A stretch of DNA of 64,000 nt, taken from assembly GCF_013113715.1 (NCBI RefSeq), contig NZ_CP053344.1, positions 4,333,912-4,397,911 on the forward strand, read 5' to 3'. Below, in pieces: positions 16,885 to 25,323 of this stretch. This DNA comes from Herbiconiux sp. SALV-R1. Its GTDB lineage: Bacteria; Actinomycetota; Actinomycetes; Actinomycetales; Microbacteriaceae. The notes beneath the pieces were generated by a model. It did not search any database, was not told where the DNA came from, and saw nothing but the letters and a program-made list of their open reading frames with translations. The position numbers and the translations under genes are program-made. How positions within the stretch are numbered: position 1 is the first letter of the stretch; the number at the start of each line of letters is the position of its first letter.

Positions 16885-16913
16885 TTGACTAACTTTACAG
16901 GGTGGTGAATACT
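16885..16913 (+). promoter_or_regulatory. Promoter of the SARP-type regulator
   Basis: -35 TTGACT (16885-16890), a 17-bp spacer and -10 AATACT (16908-16913). Initiation about 6-7 bp downstream would fall on the GTG at 16920, giving a leaderless message. Confidence 0.55.
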
Positions 16914-16919
16914 GCACGG

Positions 16920-19900
16920 GTGACCAGTATCCGCATCCAGCTCTTCGGCCCCGTGCGCGTGCGGCGGGGGAGGGAGCATCTGCTGCTCGGCGGGGTGTTC
17001 CGGCGAGCCATCGTCGCTCGGCTCGCGCTCACCCCGGGCGAGCCCGTCACCACCGCCGAGCTGGTGGAGGAGCTGTGGGGCGCGCCGCCGAGCGCCGCCG
17101 TCAGCTCGCTCCGCGCGCAGGTGTCGCGGCTGCGGCAGGGCGAGCTCGGCGGGCTGATCGTGGGAGGGCGGGGCGGGTACCTGCTCGATCCGGCGGGGGC
17201 CGAGATCGACGCGGAGGTGCTGGCGCGGCTCGGGGAGGCGGGGGAGTTCGGGGTGGCTCCCCGGAGCGCGGGCTTTTGGGCGGGGGTGCCGCTCGCCGAT
17301 CTCGAGGGGTTCCCCTTCGTGGCGCCGGCGCGGGCGAGACTGCGGCGCCTGCGGGAGAGGTCGATCGAGCGTTACGCCGAGGGTCGACTCGCCGCGGGGG
17401 CGGCGGGGGAGGCCCTCGAGGCGCTCACGGCGCTGTCGGCGGGTGGCGCCGAGGTGGGGGAGTCGGTGATCCTGCTCGCGGCCCAGGCGACGGCCCGCCT
17501 GGGGCGCCCCGCCGAGGCCCTGCGCCTGCTCGACGAGGGGGCGGAGGGCCTCGAGGGCGGTGGGGCGGAGGGCGCCTTCGGGGCTCGCGCGGGTGCGGGC
17601 GGGGGTGCGTGTGCCGGCGGGGGCGTCGGCGCGGGGCGCGCGGTGCGCGGCGGGGGCGTCAGCGCGAATGCGGGTGCCTGCGCGGAGGTGGGTGCCGGTG
17701 CCGGCGCGGGTTCCGGTGCCGGTGGGTGCGACGACGGGGTTCGCGCGGTGCGCGTTGCGGGAGCCGGTGCGGGTGCGGGTGCGGGTGCCAGCGCGAGTGC
17801 GGGTGCCGGGGCGGGCGCCAACGCGGGCGCGGGTGCCGGGGCCGGTGATGGAGGCACCGAGCGGGCCCGGAATCCGCACCGCGGCGTGGTGGAGGCCGGG
17901 GTGGTGGCGGCGGCGCAGCCGAGCCGGAGGTGGCACGCCTCCCACGAGCTCTGGGCCGACGACGGGGTCGCGCAAGAGGTGCGCGACGGAGGGGCCGCCG
18001 CCGCCGTCATCACCGAGGCACCCGACAGGCCCGCGACGTTCGACGCGGTGACTCTGCGGGAGGCGATCGTGCGGTTCGACCCGGCGGTCTCGCCGCGGAG
18101 GGGCGGCGGGGCGGTCGCGCGACGGGGCATCCCGCTGCCGGTGAGCTCGTTCGTCGGTCGGGCCGAGGAGATGGCGGCGATCGCCGAGGCTCGTCGCAGC
18201 TCACGGCTCGTCACCCTCGTGGGCCCCGGGGGAGTCGGCAAGACACGGCTCGCCATCGAGTGCGCGCGGCGGGTAGAGCATCCCGACGACGACGAGCAGT
18301 GGATGATCCAGCTCGCGCCGCTCCGGGCGGACGGCGGCCTGGGCGGTTCCGCGTCGACACGGGGTCTCGTCGCCGAGCTGCTCGCCGATCGGGTTGGGGC
18401 CGCGGGCCCGCGCGCGGCGAGCCGCACCGCGGTCGAGGCCGTCGAGGCCGTGGCGGAGCGGCTCGGCGGGCGCCGCGCCCTGCTCGTGCTCGACAACGCC
18501 GAGCACGTGCGGGAGGAGGTCGCCGAGCTCGTCGTCACGCTCCTGGCGCACTGCCCCGGGCTCACCGTGCTCGTCACCACGCGCGAGGCGCTCCGCGTTC
18601 CCGGAGAGCGGCTCGTGCCGATCGCGCCGATGTCGGTCGACGACAGCGGTGACGCGGTGGCGTTGTTCGCCGCGCGGGCTGCGGATTCGTCGCCCGGGTT
18701 CGAGGCTTCGGGTGACGCGCAGCGGAGCATCCGTGCCGTGTGCGCCCGCCTCGACGGCCTCCCGCTCGCCCTCGAGCTCGCCGCGGCGCGGCTCGACGTG
18801 CTCGACCTCGACGAGCTCCGCAACGCGATCGACGCGGAGGGCCTGCTCGACCGGCACGCGCCCTCCACGGCGCGCCACGCCAGCCTCCACAACACCATCG
18901 CGTGGAGCGTCGAGCTGCTCACCCCCGCCGAGCGCACCCTCCTCCGCCAGCTCGCCTGGTTCGCCGGGCCGTTCACCCGCGACGCCGCCGACGCGATCTG
19001 CGCGACGGCCGAACGCGACGCCGGGGGTGAGGCGGCCGCGCCTCCCACTGCTCCACCCGCCCGCGAGCTCCTCCTCGGCCTCGCCCGCAAGTCGCTCGTC
19101 GCCGTCGACACCGTCGCGGGCCGCCGCCACTACCGGCTGCTCGAGTCGGTGAAGCTGTTCGTGCAGCAGGGCGAGACAGAGCCGGCCTGCGCCGCTGAGC
19201 GTGAGGCCTGGGCGCAGCGTCACGTCGAGTGGTTCGCCGCGTGGGCGCTCCGGGTCGACGGCGAGCTGCGCGGCGACGCGGCCCGCGACGCCCACGCCGC
19301 CCTCGACGCCGCCCGCCCCGACCTGCACCTCGCGTTCGAGCACGCCCTCGCGCACGGCGACCGCGAGAACGCGCTGCGGCTCGTCGGAGGGCAGGCGTGG
19401 CACTGGTTCCGCCGCGGGCTCTTCGAGCGCGCCCGCCTCTGGATCGACCAGGCCCTCGCCCTGCCCGGCCCCGCGCATCCGTCGACCGTGGCGAAGGCGT
19501 ACTTCGGGGCGGTCATGAACATTCACCGCTCGGGCGACGAGTTCGGCGGTGAGCGCTACGCTCTCGAGGGCGCGGCCGCGGCCGAGGCCTCGGGCGACCC
19601 CACGCTGCGCGCCCTGTTCGCCGCCTGCACCGGCATGTGGCGGGCCGTCGCGGGTGACGTCACCGGCCACGACGAGCGGATGCGGCGGGCCCTCGCCCAC
19701 CTCCAAGAACCCGGATGCGCGGGCTGGGCCGAGAGCGAGGTGCACCTGTTCCGAGGCATCGCGAAGGGCTACCTCGACAAGCCCGCCCAGGCGCTCGAAG
19801 CGTTCGGCGAGGCGCACCGTGCGGCCCGGCGCTGCGGGCACCGGTGGGCGGCGGACGCCGCGGCGCAGCGGCTCGCGCACCTCTACATCAAGCTGCGACG

Positions 19901-20234
19901 CGGGCGCGACGCCGTGTCGCAGGTGCGGTCGGCGGTGCGCGGTGCGGTGTGCGACGGCGACATGCACGCGGTCGTCACCACGCTCCACACCGGTGCCGCG
20001 GCCTGCGCGCTGCTCGAGCGGCACGGCGACGGTGCCGCGCTGCTCGGCGTCGTCGACACCGTCGCGGTGCGCTTCGGCTACGCGCCCCGCTCGGTCGAAC
20101 CGCCCTACTGGAGCAGCTACCGCGAGCGGGTGCGACAGGGCCTGCCGACCGCGGTGTGGCGCCGCGAGTACGCGCGCGGAACCCGCCTCGGCATCGGCGA
20201 CGCCATCCGCCTGCTGGATTGCGTCGCCTCGTGA
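16920..20234 (+). CDS. SARP/AfsR-type transcriptional regulator with NB-ARC ATPase domain
   Basis: A regulator of about 1,104 residues. Domain order: OmpR-like winged helix (residues ~1-90, IQLFGPVRVRRG then ELVEELWGAPPSAAVSSLRAQVSRLR), a shortened bacterial activation domain (~100-210), a Gly/Ala-rich linker (~217-313), and an NB-ARC/STAND ATPase. The ATPase has Walker A GPGGVGKTR (~434-442), Walker B-like ALLVLDNAEHV, and LTVLVTTREALRVPGERL. An alpha-solenoid tail follows. Related to AfsR-like activators of secondary metabolism, but no biosynthetic cluster is adjacent. GTG 16920 is preferred on promoter position; GTG 16902 and 16905 are alternatives. Confidence 0.88.
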   Translation: MTSIRIQLFGPVRVRRGREHLLLGGVFRRAIVARLALTPGEPVTTAELVEELWGAPPSAAVSSLRAQVSRLRQGELGGLIVGGRGGYLLDPAGAEIDAEVLARLGEAGEFGVAPRSAGFWAGVPLADLEGFPFVAPARARLRRLRERSIERYAEGRLAAGAAGEALEALTALSAGGAEVGESVILLAAQATARLGRPAEALRLLDEGAEGLEGGGAEGAFGARAGAGGGACAGGGVGAGRAVRGGGVSANAGACAEVGAGAGAGSGAGGCDDGVRAVRVAGAGAGAGAGASASAGAGAGANAGAGAGAGDGGTERARNPHRGVVEAGVVAAAQPSRRWHASHELWADDGVAQEVRDGGAAAAVITEAPDRPATFDAVTLREAIVRFDPAVSPRRGGGAVARRGIPLPVSSFVGRAEEMAAIAEARRSSRLVTLVGPGGVGKTRLAIECARRVEHPDDDEQWMIQLAPLRADGGLGGSASTRGLVAELLADRVGAAGPRAASRTAVEAVEAVAERLGGRRALLVLDNAEHVREEVAELVVTLLAHCPGLTVLVTTREALRVPGERLVPIAPMSVDDSGDAVALFAARAADSSPGFEASGDAQRSIRAVCARLDGLPLALELAAARLDVLDLDELRNAIDAEGLLDRHAPSTARHASLHNTIAWSVELLTPAERTLLRQLAWFAGPFTRDAADAICATAERDAGGEAAAPPTAPPARELLLGLARKSLVAVDTVAGRRHYRLLESVKLFVQQGETEPACAAEREAWAQRHVEWFAAWALRVDGELRGDAARDAHAALDAARPDLHLAFEHALAHGDRENALRLVGGQAWHWFRRGLFERARLWIDQALALPGPAHPSTVAKAYFGAVMNIHRSGDEFGGERYALEGAAAAEASGDPTLRALFAACTGMWRAVAGDVTGHDERMRRALAHLQEPGCAGWAESEVHLFRGIAKGYLDKPAQALEAFGEAHRAARRCGHRWAADAAAQRLAHLYIKLRRGRDAVSQVRSAVRGAVCDGDMHAVVTTLHTGAAACALLERHGDGAALLGVVDTVAVRFGYAPRSVEPPYWSSYRERVRQGLPTAVWRREYARGTRLGIGDAIRLLDCVAS
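17569..17860 (+). repeat. Imperfect GGTGCG/GGCGCG repeat encoding a Gly-Ala linker
   Basis: About 290 bp of degenerate hexamer repeats (GCGGGT, GGTGCC, GGCGCG variants) inside the SARP-type gene. They are read as alternating Gly and Ala with scattered Cys, Val, Asn and Ser. The repeats are in frame and separate the activation domain from the ATPase domain. Slippage-prone, so length probably varies between strains. Confidence 0.75.
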
Positions 20235-20246
20235 GGGGCGGGGGTC

Positions 20247-20300
20247 TTCGTCGCGCAAAATGCTCCCAACCGCCGGAATGAGAGCAGTTCGCGCGACCAA
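20247..20300. repeat. Hairpin repeat family B, copy 2 (54 bp)
   Basis: The second copy of the 54-bp imperfect palindrome also found at 131-184. Outer arms GTCGCGC and GCGCGAC flank inner arms around TGCTC and GAGAGCA. It starts 12 bp after the stop of the SARP-type gene and ends 34 bp before the deaminase start, again at a gene 3' end. Confidence 0.6.
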
Positions 20301-20334
20301 CGCGAGCCCGGCGGGGCTGTGGGATGCTGACGGG

Positions 20335-20849
20335 ATGCACGCACCCGAAGCATCCGATGCCTCTCTGGCCCCCGCCGACCTCGAGCCCGTCGCGCTCGCG
20401 CACCTGGAGCGCGCCGTCGAGCTGGCCCGCAGCGCCCGCGAGCACGGCAACCACCCGTTCGGCGCGCTGCTCGTCACCGCCGACGGCCGCGTCATCGAGG
20501 CCGAGAACACCGTCATCACGGGCCACAACCCCATCGGACACGCCGAGACCAACCTCGTGCACGACGCGGCCAGCGGCTCGAGCCGAGCGAGCTCGCGGGC
20601 AGCACCCTCTACACGAGCACCGAACCCTGCGCGATGTGCTCGGGCGCCATCTACTGGTCGGGCATCCCGGCCGTGGTGTTCGCCCTCTCCGAGGCGGCCC
20701 TCCGCGACCTGGTCGGCGAGCAGGAGGGCGTTCCCACCCTCTCCCTCCCCAGCCGCGAGGTCTTCGCCCGCGGCGACCGCGCCGTCACCCTCACCGGCCC
20801 CGTCGCCCTCCCTGCCGCCACCTCCGTGCACGAGGGCTTCTGGCACTGA
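20335..20849 (+). pseudogene. Nucleoside deaminase, frameshifted
   Basis: A zinc-dependent cytidine/guanine deaminase-like protein split over two frames. Frame 1 runs from ATG 20335 through HPFGALLV and the zinc motif GHAETN (His-Ala-Glu). Frame 2, from about 20574, resumes RLEPSELAGSTLYTSTEPCAMCSGAIYW with the second zinc motif PCAMC and runs to the stop at 20849. Loss of one base near 20572-20574 explains the break; restoring it gives an uninterrupted protein of about 171 residues. The reading frame is otherwise intact, so a recent mutation or a base-call error are both possible. The family acts on free bases or nucleosides; tRNA editing (TadA) is less likely. Confidence 0.82.
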
Positions 20850-20886
20850 CGGTCCGGGTTGCGGAAAATATTTAGCTAGATCACCG

Positions 20887-20901
20887 GATATAAGTTATAT
20901 C
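20887..20901. promoter_or_regulatory. Operator-like palindrome before the AbiE-like operon
   Basis: A perfect 7-bp inverted repeat GATATAA-G-TTATATC in the AT-rich 65-bp promoter region, 30 bp upstream of ATG 20932. AbiEi-type antitoxins are known to repress their own operon through inverted repeats, which fits this position. Confidence 0.55.
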
Positions 20902-20931
20902 GGAATTTCGCGTTCAAGCTAATATGAATCC

Positions 20932-21891
20932 ATGATCTCGGCCGGAGACGGAATCGACACCCTGGAGAATCTCGGGGTGCGCGTGCGGCCATCCGGCCCC
21001 CGTCGCGCTGTTCTGCAGCTCCCGTCCCGCTCGGTGACGGCGCGGGTCATCACGAGGCAGCATCCGCTGAAGCCCGTCGACCTCGGCGTTCTCGGTCGTC
21101 TCGACCCCGACGAAGACGCGGTTCTCGTCGTCGTGCCCAGGCTCACCCCGGCCGGTCGGCGGCTGGCGGCAGAGCATCCGGATCTCATCGTCGTGGCCGT
21201 GGAAGACGGTACGGCACTCGTCGAGGGGGACGAGCTCCGCCCGGTGATGCGGGAGGATGCCCCAACCCTTCTGCGGAGGCGAAAGCCGTGGGGGCGATTC
21301 GCTCTGATGCGTTCGCTCCTGCGCACCCCCGAACCGCGCGACCAAGCGACCTTGGCCGCCGAGTCCGGCATCACGCAGTCGGCGGTCTCCCAGGGCCTCA
21401 AGGTGCTCGACCACGTCGAACGTCGTGAATCGGGCTGGGTCTGCACGAATCCGGAGAAGCTCTGGGATTCGTTCCTGGCCGACTACCCCGGTGCCGGCGG
21501 TCTGAGCGGGTGGTGGTTCGGGCTGGCCCCCGTCGTGCAGCAGGCCGCTCGTGTGACGAGTGAGGTCGAGACCTCCCTGCTCTCCGGTGATCTCGCCGCC
21601 GACGCCCTCGCCCCCTGGCGACGGCCGCGACGCGGTGTCATCTACGTCGGTTCCGGGGTCGAGCTCGAGGCTATGGGGCTGGCCCGGAGTCGCGAGTCGA
21701 AGGCGACGCTCGAGGTCACCATCCCGGCCGATCCCACGATCTGGTCGACCGCCCGCGCATGGGCATCGGGCGGTGATCGCGATGATCTCGCCGACCCTCT
21801 GCTCGCGGCCTGGGACGTCGCACGCACCGGCGGCCCCGATGCCGACGAAGCGGTCGAGCGTCTCCGCACGCTGGTGCTCGCCCGATGGTGA
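20932..21891 (+). CDS. HTH protein, candidate AbiEi-like antitoxin/regulator
   Basis: 319 residues. The central helix-turn-helix DQATLAAESGITQSAVSQGLKVL lies at about residues 137-159. The N-terminal ~100 residues are beta-rich (VLQLPSRSVTARVI, AVLVVVPRLTPAGRRL). The C-terminal half ends in ARTGGPDADEAVERLRTLVL. It overlaps a nucleotidyltransferase-like gene by 7 nt, the arrangement of type IV AbiE systems. The protein is longer than classical AbiEi (about 200-280 residues) and the winged helix is internal, so the assignment is tentative. Alternative: a stand-alone transcriptional regulator. Lower GC upstream and stricter pairing with the next gene suggest a transferred module. Confidence 0.65.
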   Translation: MISAGDGIDTLENLGVRVRPSGPRRAVLQLPSRSVTARVITRQHPLKPVDLGVLGRLDPDEDAVLVVVPRLTPAGRRLAAEHPDLIVVAVEDGTALVEGDELRPVMREDAPTLLRRRKPWGRFALMRSLLRTPEPRDQATLAAESGITQSAVSQGLKVLDHVERRESGWVCTNPEKLWDSFLADYPGAGGLSGWWFGLAPVVQQAARVTSEVETSLLSGDLAADALAPWRRPRRGVIYVGSGVELEAMGLARSRESKATLEVTIPADPTIWSTARAWASGGDRDDLADPLLAAWDVARTGGPDADEAVERLRTLVLARW

Positions 21892-22551
21892 GTCGATCCG
21901 CTCGCGTGGTCGAGACCGTGTCGACGTCCGCCGCAGACGACAACGCCTTCCGGGCGCTGATCGACGCGTGCCGCCTCAGCGAAGACCTGCCCGAGGCGAG
22001 GATCGTCGGCGGCCAGATGGTCGGGGTCCTCACCCTCGCCTACCCGGATGCGCCACGCGTCGACCGCAGGACGGCCGACGCCGACCTCGGCATCTCCACC
22101 AAGATCGCCAGCTCGGCCATCCGCCACGACCGCCTCCGCGACGCGGACTACGTCGCCACCTCGGGCAACCACTACGAGCGCGGCGAGGCGCAGATCGACG
22201 TTCTCGCGCCCTCCCCGGACGGACGCTTCCGCAGCACCGTCAGCGGCGGGCGGGGGATCGATCTCTCGCCCGGGCTCGGACTGCGGGTGCCGAAGGTCGA
22301 GGCGGCGGTCATCCTCAAGGCCTTCGCCACGACCTCACGGAACGCCCCGAAGGATTACACCGACCTCTACAACCTGCTCTCCATCGCCTATCGATACGGT
22401 GAGGAGGCGATCGGAGGATGGCGACTGCGCGAGAATCCTCCACGCCGTCGCCGACGGCGCGTCGACGAACCGGTTCGTCGCCGCAGCCGGCGTGGAGCGG
22501 GAGAAGCTCGTCGCCCTGGTCAGGGAGCTCGTCTACCGCGAGAGGACGTGA
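21885..22551 (+). pseudogene. AbiEii-like nucleotidyltransferase, frameshifted near the 3' end
   Basis: A nucleotidyltransferase-fold protein of about 220 residues if repaired. The Gly-Gly motif is IVGGQMVGV (about residue 41) and the Asp pair is TADADLGI (about residues 62-69), as in AbiEii/MenT-type proteins. Frame 0 runs from ATG 21885 to about 22418, then continues as an Arg-rich nonsense tail. The neighbouring frame carries a conserved-looking C-terminus DCARILHAVADGAS...REKLVALVRELVYRER ending at 22551. One extra base near 22419 explains this. Overlaps the upstream regulator gene by 7 nt. As read, the C-terminal third is destroyed, so the protein may be inactive. Confidence 0.72.
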
Positions 22552-22576
22552 CTCGAGGCGGTGCCGACGTTCTCTC

Positions 22577-22624
22577 CGACAAAGTGCGGGAAGACGGTGG
22601 TTATCACGGACTTTGTGGGGGAGA
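22577..22624. repeat. Hairpin repeat family A, copy 1
   Basis: An imperfect palindrome CGACAAAGTGCGGGAAGAC...GGTTATCACGGACTTTGTGG. It matches the better-preserved copy at 55602-55647 at nearly every position of the central 40 bp. It lies between the convergent ends of the AbiEii-like gene and the SDR gene. Confidence 0.7.
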
Positions 22625-22632
22625 AGCGTGGG

Positions 22633-23436
22633 TCACTGGGCGGTGTAGCCGCCGTCGACGGGGAGGACGGTGCCGGTGATGAAGGAGGCCTCGGGGGAGG
22701 CGAGGTAGAGGATGGCGTCGGCGATCTCGCGCGGCTGGGCGATGCGCTGCAGCGGATGCGTCGCCGCGATCGCGCGCATCGTCGCGTCGGGGTCGGGCAG
22801 GGCCCGCAGCGGCACCCGCACGAAGGGGGTGTCGACGGTGCCCGGGGCGACGACGTTGACGCGCACGCCCGCGCCCGCGACTTCGATGGCGAGGGCCTTG
22901 CTGAAGGCGACGATCGCGCCCTTGGTCGCCCCGTAGGCGACCTGGTTCGCGAGGCCGACGAGCCCCGAGATCGACGAGACGTTCACGATCGACCCGCCGC
23001 CCCCCGCCGTCATGGCGGGCAGCGCCGCACGCGCGAACAGGAAGAGGCCGCGTACGTTCGTGGCCACGAGCCCATCCCACTCGTCGAGCGAGGTGTCGAC
23101 GAGCGGTTTCAGCAGGAAGCGGGCCGCGTTGTTGACGAGCACGTCGAGGCGCCCGAACCCGTCTACCGCGGCGGCGACCGCGCGGTCGGCGGTGCCCGGC
23201 TCGGCGACGTCGCCCACCACCACGGCCACGCCCGCGTCGTCGGAGAAGAGCGCGACGGCATCCGCATCGCGATCGACCGCCACGACCCGCGTGCCCCGGG
23301 CACGGAAGCGCCCGACGGTCGCGAAGCCGACTCCGGATGCTGCTCCCGTCACGATCGCGACCGGTGACTCTCCGTCCGCAGCCGAGTTCTCCGCCATGAC
23401 CACTCCCGCCCGGCGAGCACCTTCGCGCGCCTCCAC
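22633..23436 (-). CDS. SDR-family oxidoreductase
   Basis: A 267-residue classical short-chain dehydrogenase/reductase, cytosolic, NAD(P)-dependent. Cofactor motif TGAASGVGFA, acidic residue in AVDRDADAV at the end of strand 2, the NNAA-type motif LVNNAARF, and the catalytic Ser-Tyr-Lys set SSISG...VAYGATKG. The C-terminus FITGTVLPVDGGYTAQ is standard. The ATG at 23397 (MAENSAADGES) is an alternative to 23436. Substrate not predictable. Single gene, transcribed toward the AbiE-like pair. Confidence 0.93.
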   Translation of the reverse strand: MEAREGARRAGVVMAENSAADGESPVAIVTGAASGVGFATVGRFRARGTRVVAVDRDADAVALFSDDAGVAVVVGDVAEPGTADRAVAAAVDGFGRLDVLVNNAARFLLKPLVDTSLDEWDGLVATNVRGLFLFARAALPAMTAGGGGSIVNVSSISGLVGLANQVAYGATKGAIVAFSKALAIEVAGAGVRVNVVAPGTVDTPFVRVPLRALPDPDATMRAIAATHPLQRIAQPREIADAILYLASPEASFITGTVLPVDGGYTAQ

Positions 23437-23485
23437 GAACCCACGCTAGCGTCCGATCGTCAGACAAAGCGAGCATCCGCTGTGG

Positions 23486-23989
23486 TCAGTGCGTCGACAC
23501 CGCCTCCCGCACATCGGCCCACGACGCCCCCGCCGCCATGTGCTGCACCCCGATGAGGTGGTCGAAGATGATGTTCGTCTGTGTCGATGCCACCGAGCTG
23601 TCCATGCTGAGCTCCGTCGCCACGAAGTCACGCAGCTGCCCGGTCGACGTACACGCCACGTGGATGAGGAAGTCGTCGGCGCCCCCGAGGAAGAACACGT
23701 TCAGAACGTTCGGCAGCGTCACCACCCGCTGCGCGTAGGTCTTGATCTGCGCCCTTGCCTGCGCCTTCAGTCGCACGGCGACGATCGCCTCGATCGGCAG
23801 ACCGAGCGACGCCCAGTCGGGCTGCGCGTGGAACGACCGCAACACCCCGTTCTGCACTAGCGCCCGCACTCGCACGAGGCACGTCGAGGGTGCGATGCCC
23901 ACTCGCTCGGCCAGCTCCTTGTTCGGCAACCGCGCCTCGCGGCACAGCTCCCAGACGATCCTCTCGTCGATTTCGTCGATGGCGACCAC
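23486..23989 (-). CDS. Lrp/AsnC-family regulator of alanine dehydrogenase
   Basis: A 167-residue feast/famine regulator: N-terminal winged helix (NKELAERVGIAPSTCLVRVRAL, about residues 20-41) and C-terminal RAM ligand-binding domain (VLNVFFLGGADDFLIHVAC). GTG 23989 is chosen because AGGGAG sits 5 nt upstream; longer in-frame readings run into the ald promoter. Divergent from ald with a shared 139-bp control region containing CCGAAT-TAT-ATTCGG. By analogy with AldR of mycobacteria it probably senses alanine and controls ald. Confidence 0.93.
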   Translation of the reverse strand: MVAIDEIDERIVWELCREARLPNKELAERVGIAPSTCLVRVRALVQNGVLRSFHAQPDWASLGLPIEAIVAVRLKAQARAQIKTYAQRVVTLPNVLNVFFLGGADDFLIHVACTSTGQLRDFVATELSMDSSVASTQTNIIFDHLIGVQHMAAGASWADVREAVSTH

Positions 23990-24032
23990 GATGACTCCCT
24001 GCCGAATCCAGCGCCCAGATGTGCGGCGACAC

Positions 24033-24047
24033 CGAATTATATTCGGC
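24033..24047. promoter_or_regulatory. Lrp/AldR-type operator between the regulator gene and ald
   Basis: A perfect inverted repeat CCGAAT-TAT-ATTCGG, plus an extra half-site GCCGAAT at 24002-24008, in the divergent control region. A 15-bp palindrome with an AT centre fits Lrp/AsnC recognition. Confidence 0.6.
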
Positions 24048-24128
24048 ATGCGTGACACAAGGCGAAACGATGTCGATAATTTCCCCGAGAAGCAGCGAAG
24101 GCGCCCACCCACCACAAGGAGACCCCCG

Positions 24129-25253
24129 ATGATCATCGGAGTGCCGAAAGAGACCAAGAACAACGAGTTCCGCGTCGCCATGACCCCCTCCGGGGTGTTC
24201 GAGCTCGTCAGGCACGGCCACACCGTGCTCGTCGAACGCGGGGCGGGCGTGGGTGCGGCGATCGGCGACGACGAGTACGAGGCGGCAGGAGCATCCGTCG
24301 TCGACCTCGACACCGTGTGGGGCGCCGAGATGATCGTGAAGGTCAAGGAGCCCATCGCCCCCGAATACGGCAGGATGCGCGAGGGGCAGCTCATCTTCAC
24401 CTACCTCCACCTGGCCGCGGCCGAGCCCCTGGTCGAAGCCCTGCTCGAGTCGAAGGCGACAGCGATCGCCTACGAGACCGTGCAGCTCGCCGACGGCACC
24501 CTGCCGCTGCTCGCACCGATGAGCGAGGTCGCCGGCCGCCTCAGTGTGATGGTGGGCAGCTACCACCTCATGGGGTCGCAGGGCGGCCGCGGTGTGCTGC
24601 TCGGCGGCGTGCCGGGCGTGCGCCCCGCCAAGGTCGTCGTGATCGGCGGCGGCATGGCGGGCGAGAACGCGGTGCAGCAGGCTGTCGCCGCGGGTGCCGA
24701 GGTGACGGTGCTCGACCTCAGCATCCCGCGACTGCGGCACCTCGACGAGGTCTACGCCGGGCGCGTGAAGACCGTGGTGTCGAACGCCTTCGAGGTGGAG
24801 CGCTCGGTGCTCGAGGCCGACCTCGTGATCGGCGCCGTGCTGGTGCCGGGCGCCAAGGCACCGAAGCTCGTGTCGCACGAGCTGGTGTCGCGCATGAAGC
24901 CGGGCTCGGTGCTCGTCGACATCGCCATCGACCAGGGCGGATGCTTCGAAGACTCGCGCCCCACCACCCACGACGATCCCACCTACCTGGTCGGGAACTC
25001 GATCTTCTACTGCGTCGCGAACATGCCCGGTGCGGTCTCGGCCACCTCCACCGCCGCTCTTACGAACGCCACGCTGCCCTACGTGGTGCGGCTCGCCGAC
25101 CTCGGCTGGCGCGCCGCCGTCGAGGCGACCCCGGCGCTCGCGCCCGCGGTGTCGACGGTCAACGGGCGGCTCACCCACGCCGGCACGGCCGAGGCGTTCC
25201 CGCGCTTCGGCTTCACGCCGCTCGACGAACTCGTGCCCGCGCTGCACGGCTGA
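24129..25253 (+). CDS. ald: Alanine dehydrogenase
   Basis: A 374-residue NAD-dependent enzyme that interconverts L-alanine with pyruvate and ammonia. Conserved segments: [20 protein letters not shown] start, MIVKVKEP with the substrate Lys near residue 74, [10 protein letters not shown] with the catalytic His near residue 95, and a Rossmann motif [12 protein letters not shown] near residue 172. [18 protein letters not shown] and [18 protein letters not shown] are also present. Full length. AAGGAGA lies 7 nt before the ATG. Lets cells use alanine as carbon and nitrogen source. Confidence 0.97.
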   Translation: MIIGVPKETKNNEFRVAMTPSGVFELVRHGHTVLVERGAGVGAAIGDDEYEAAGASVVDLDTVWGAEMIVKVKEPIAPEYGRMREGQLIFTYLHLAAAEPLVEALLESKATAIAYETVQLADGTLPLLAPMSEVAGRLSVMVGSYHLMGSQGGRGVLLGGVPGVRPAKVVVIGGGMAGENAVQQAVAAGAEVTVLDLSIPRLRHLDEVYAGRVKTVVSNAFEVERSVLEADLVIGAVLVPGAKAPKLVSHELVSRMKPGSVLVDIAIDQGGCFEDSRPTTHDDPTYLVGNSIFYCVANMPGAVSATSTAALTNATLPYVVRLADLGWRAAVEATPALAPAVSTVNGRLTHAGTAEAFPRFGFTPLDELVPALHG

Positions 25254-25297
25254 TTCACTGCCGCAGGCCCGGCATGAAGCATCCGAGTTGTCGAAAA

Positions 25298-25323
25298 GTT
25301 ACACGGCGAAACACGCGTGTAAC
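25298..25323 (+). promoter_or_regulatory. Operator-like inverted repeat before the flavin reductase genes
   Basis: Perfect 8-bp arms GTTACACG (25298-25305) and CGTGTAAC (25316-25323) 10 nt apart, just upstream of a -10-like GATACT (25334-25339). The site would overlap the -35 position. A 135-nt leader with further small hairpins (GCAACG/CGTTGC, GGGCCC/GGGCC) follows before the first gene; no riboswitch class was recognised in it. Confidence 0.5.

Noticed and set aside
17569..17860. CRISPR-like repetition
   Set aside because: Hexamer-scale, in-frame coding repeats with no unique spacers; no cas genes in the window.
18201..20846. An 881-codon antisense frame across the SARP-type gene and deaminase
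   Set aside because: Same cause; it would run through two well-supported genes and shows no recognisable motif.
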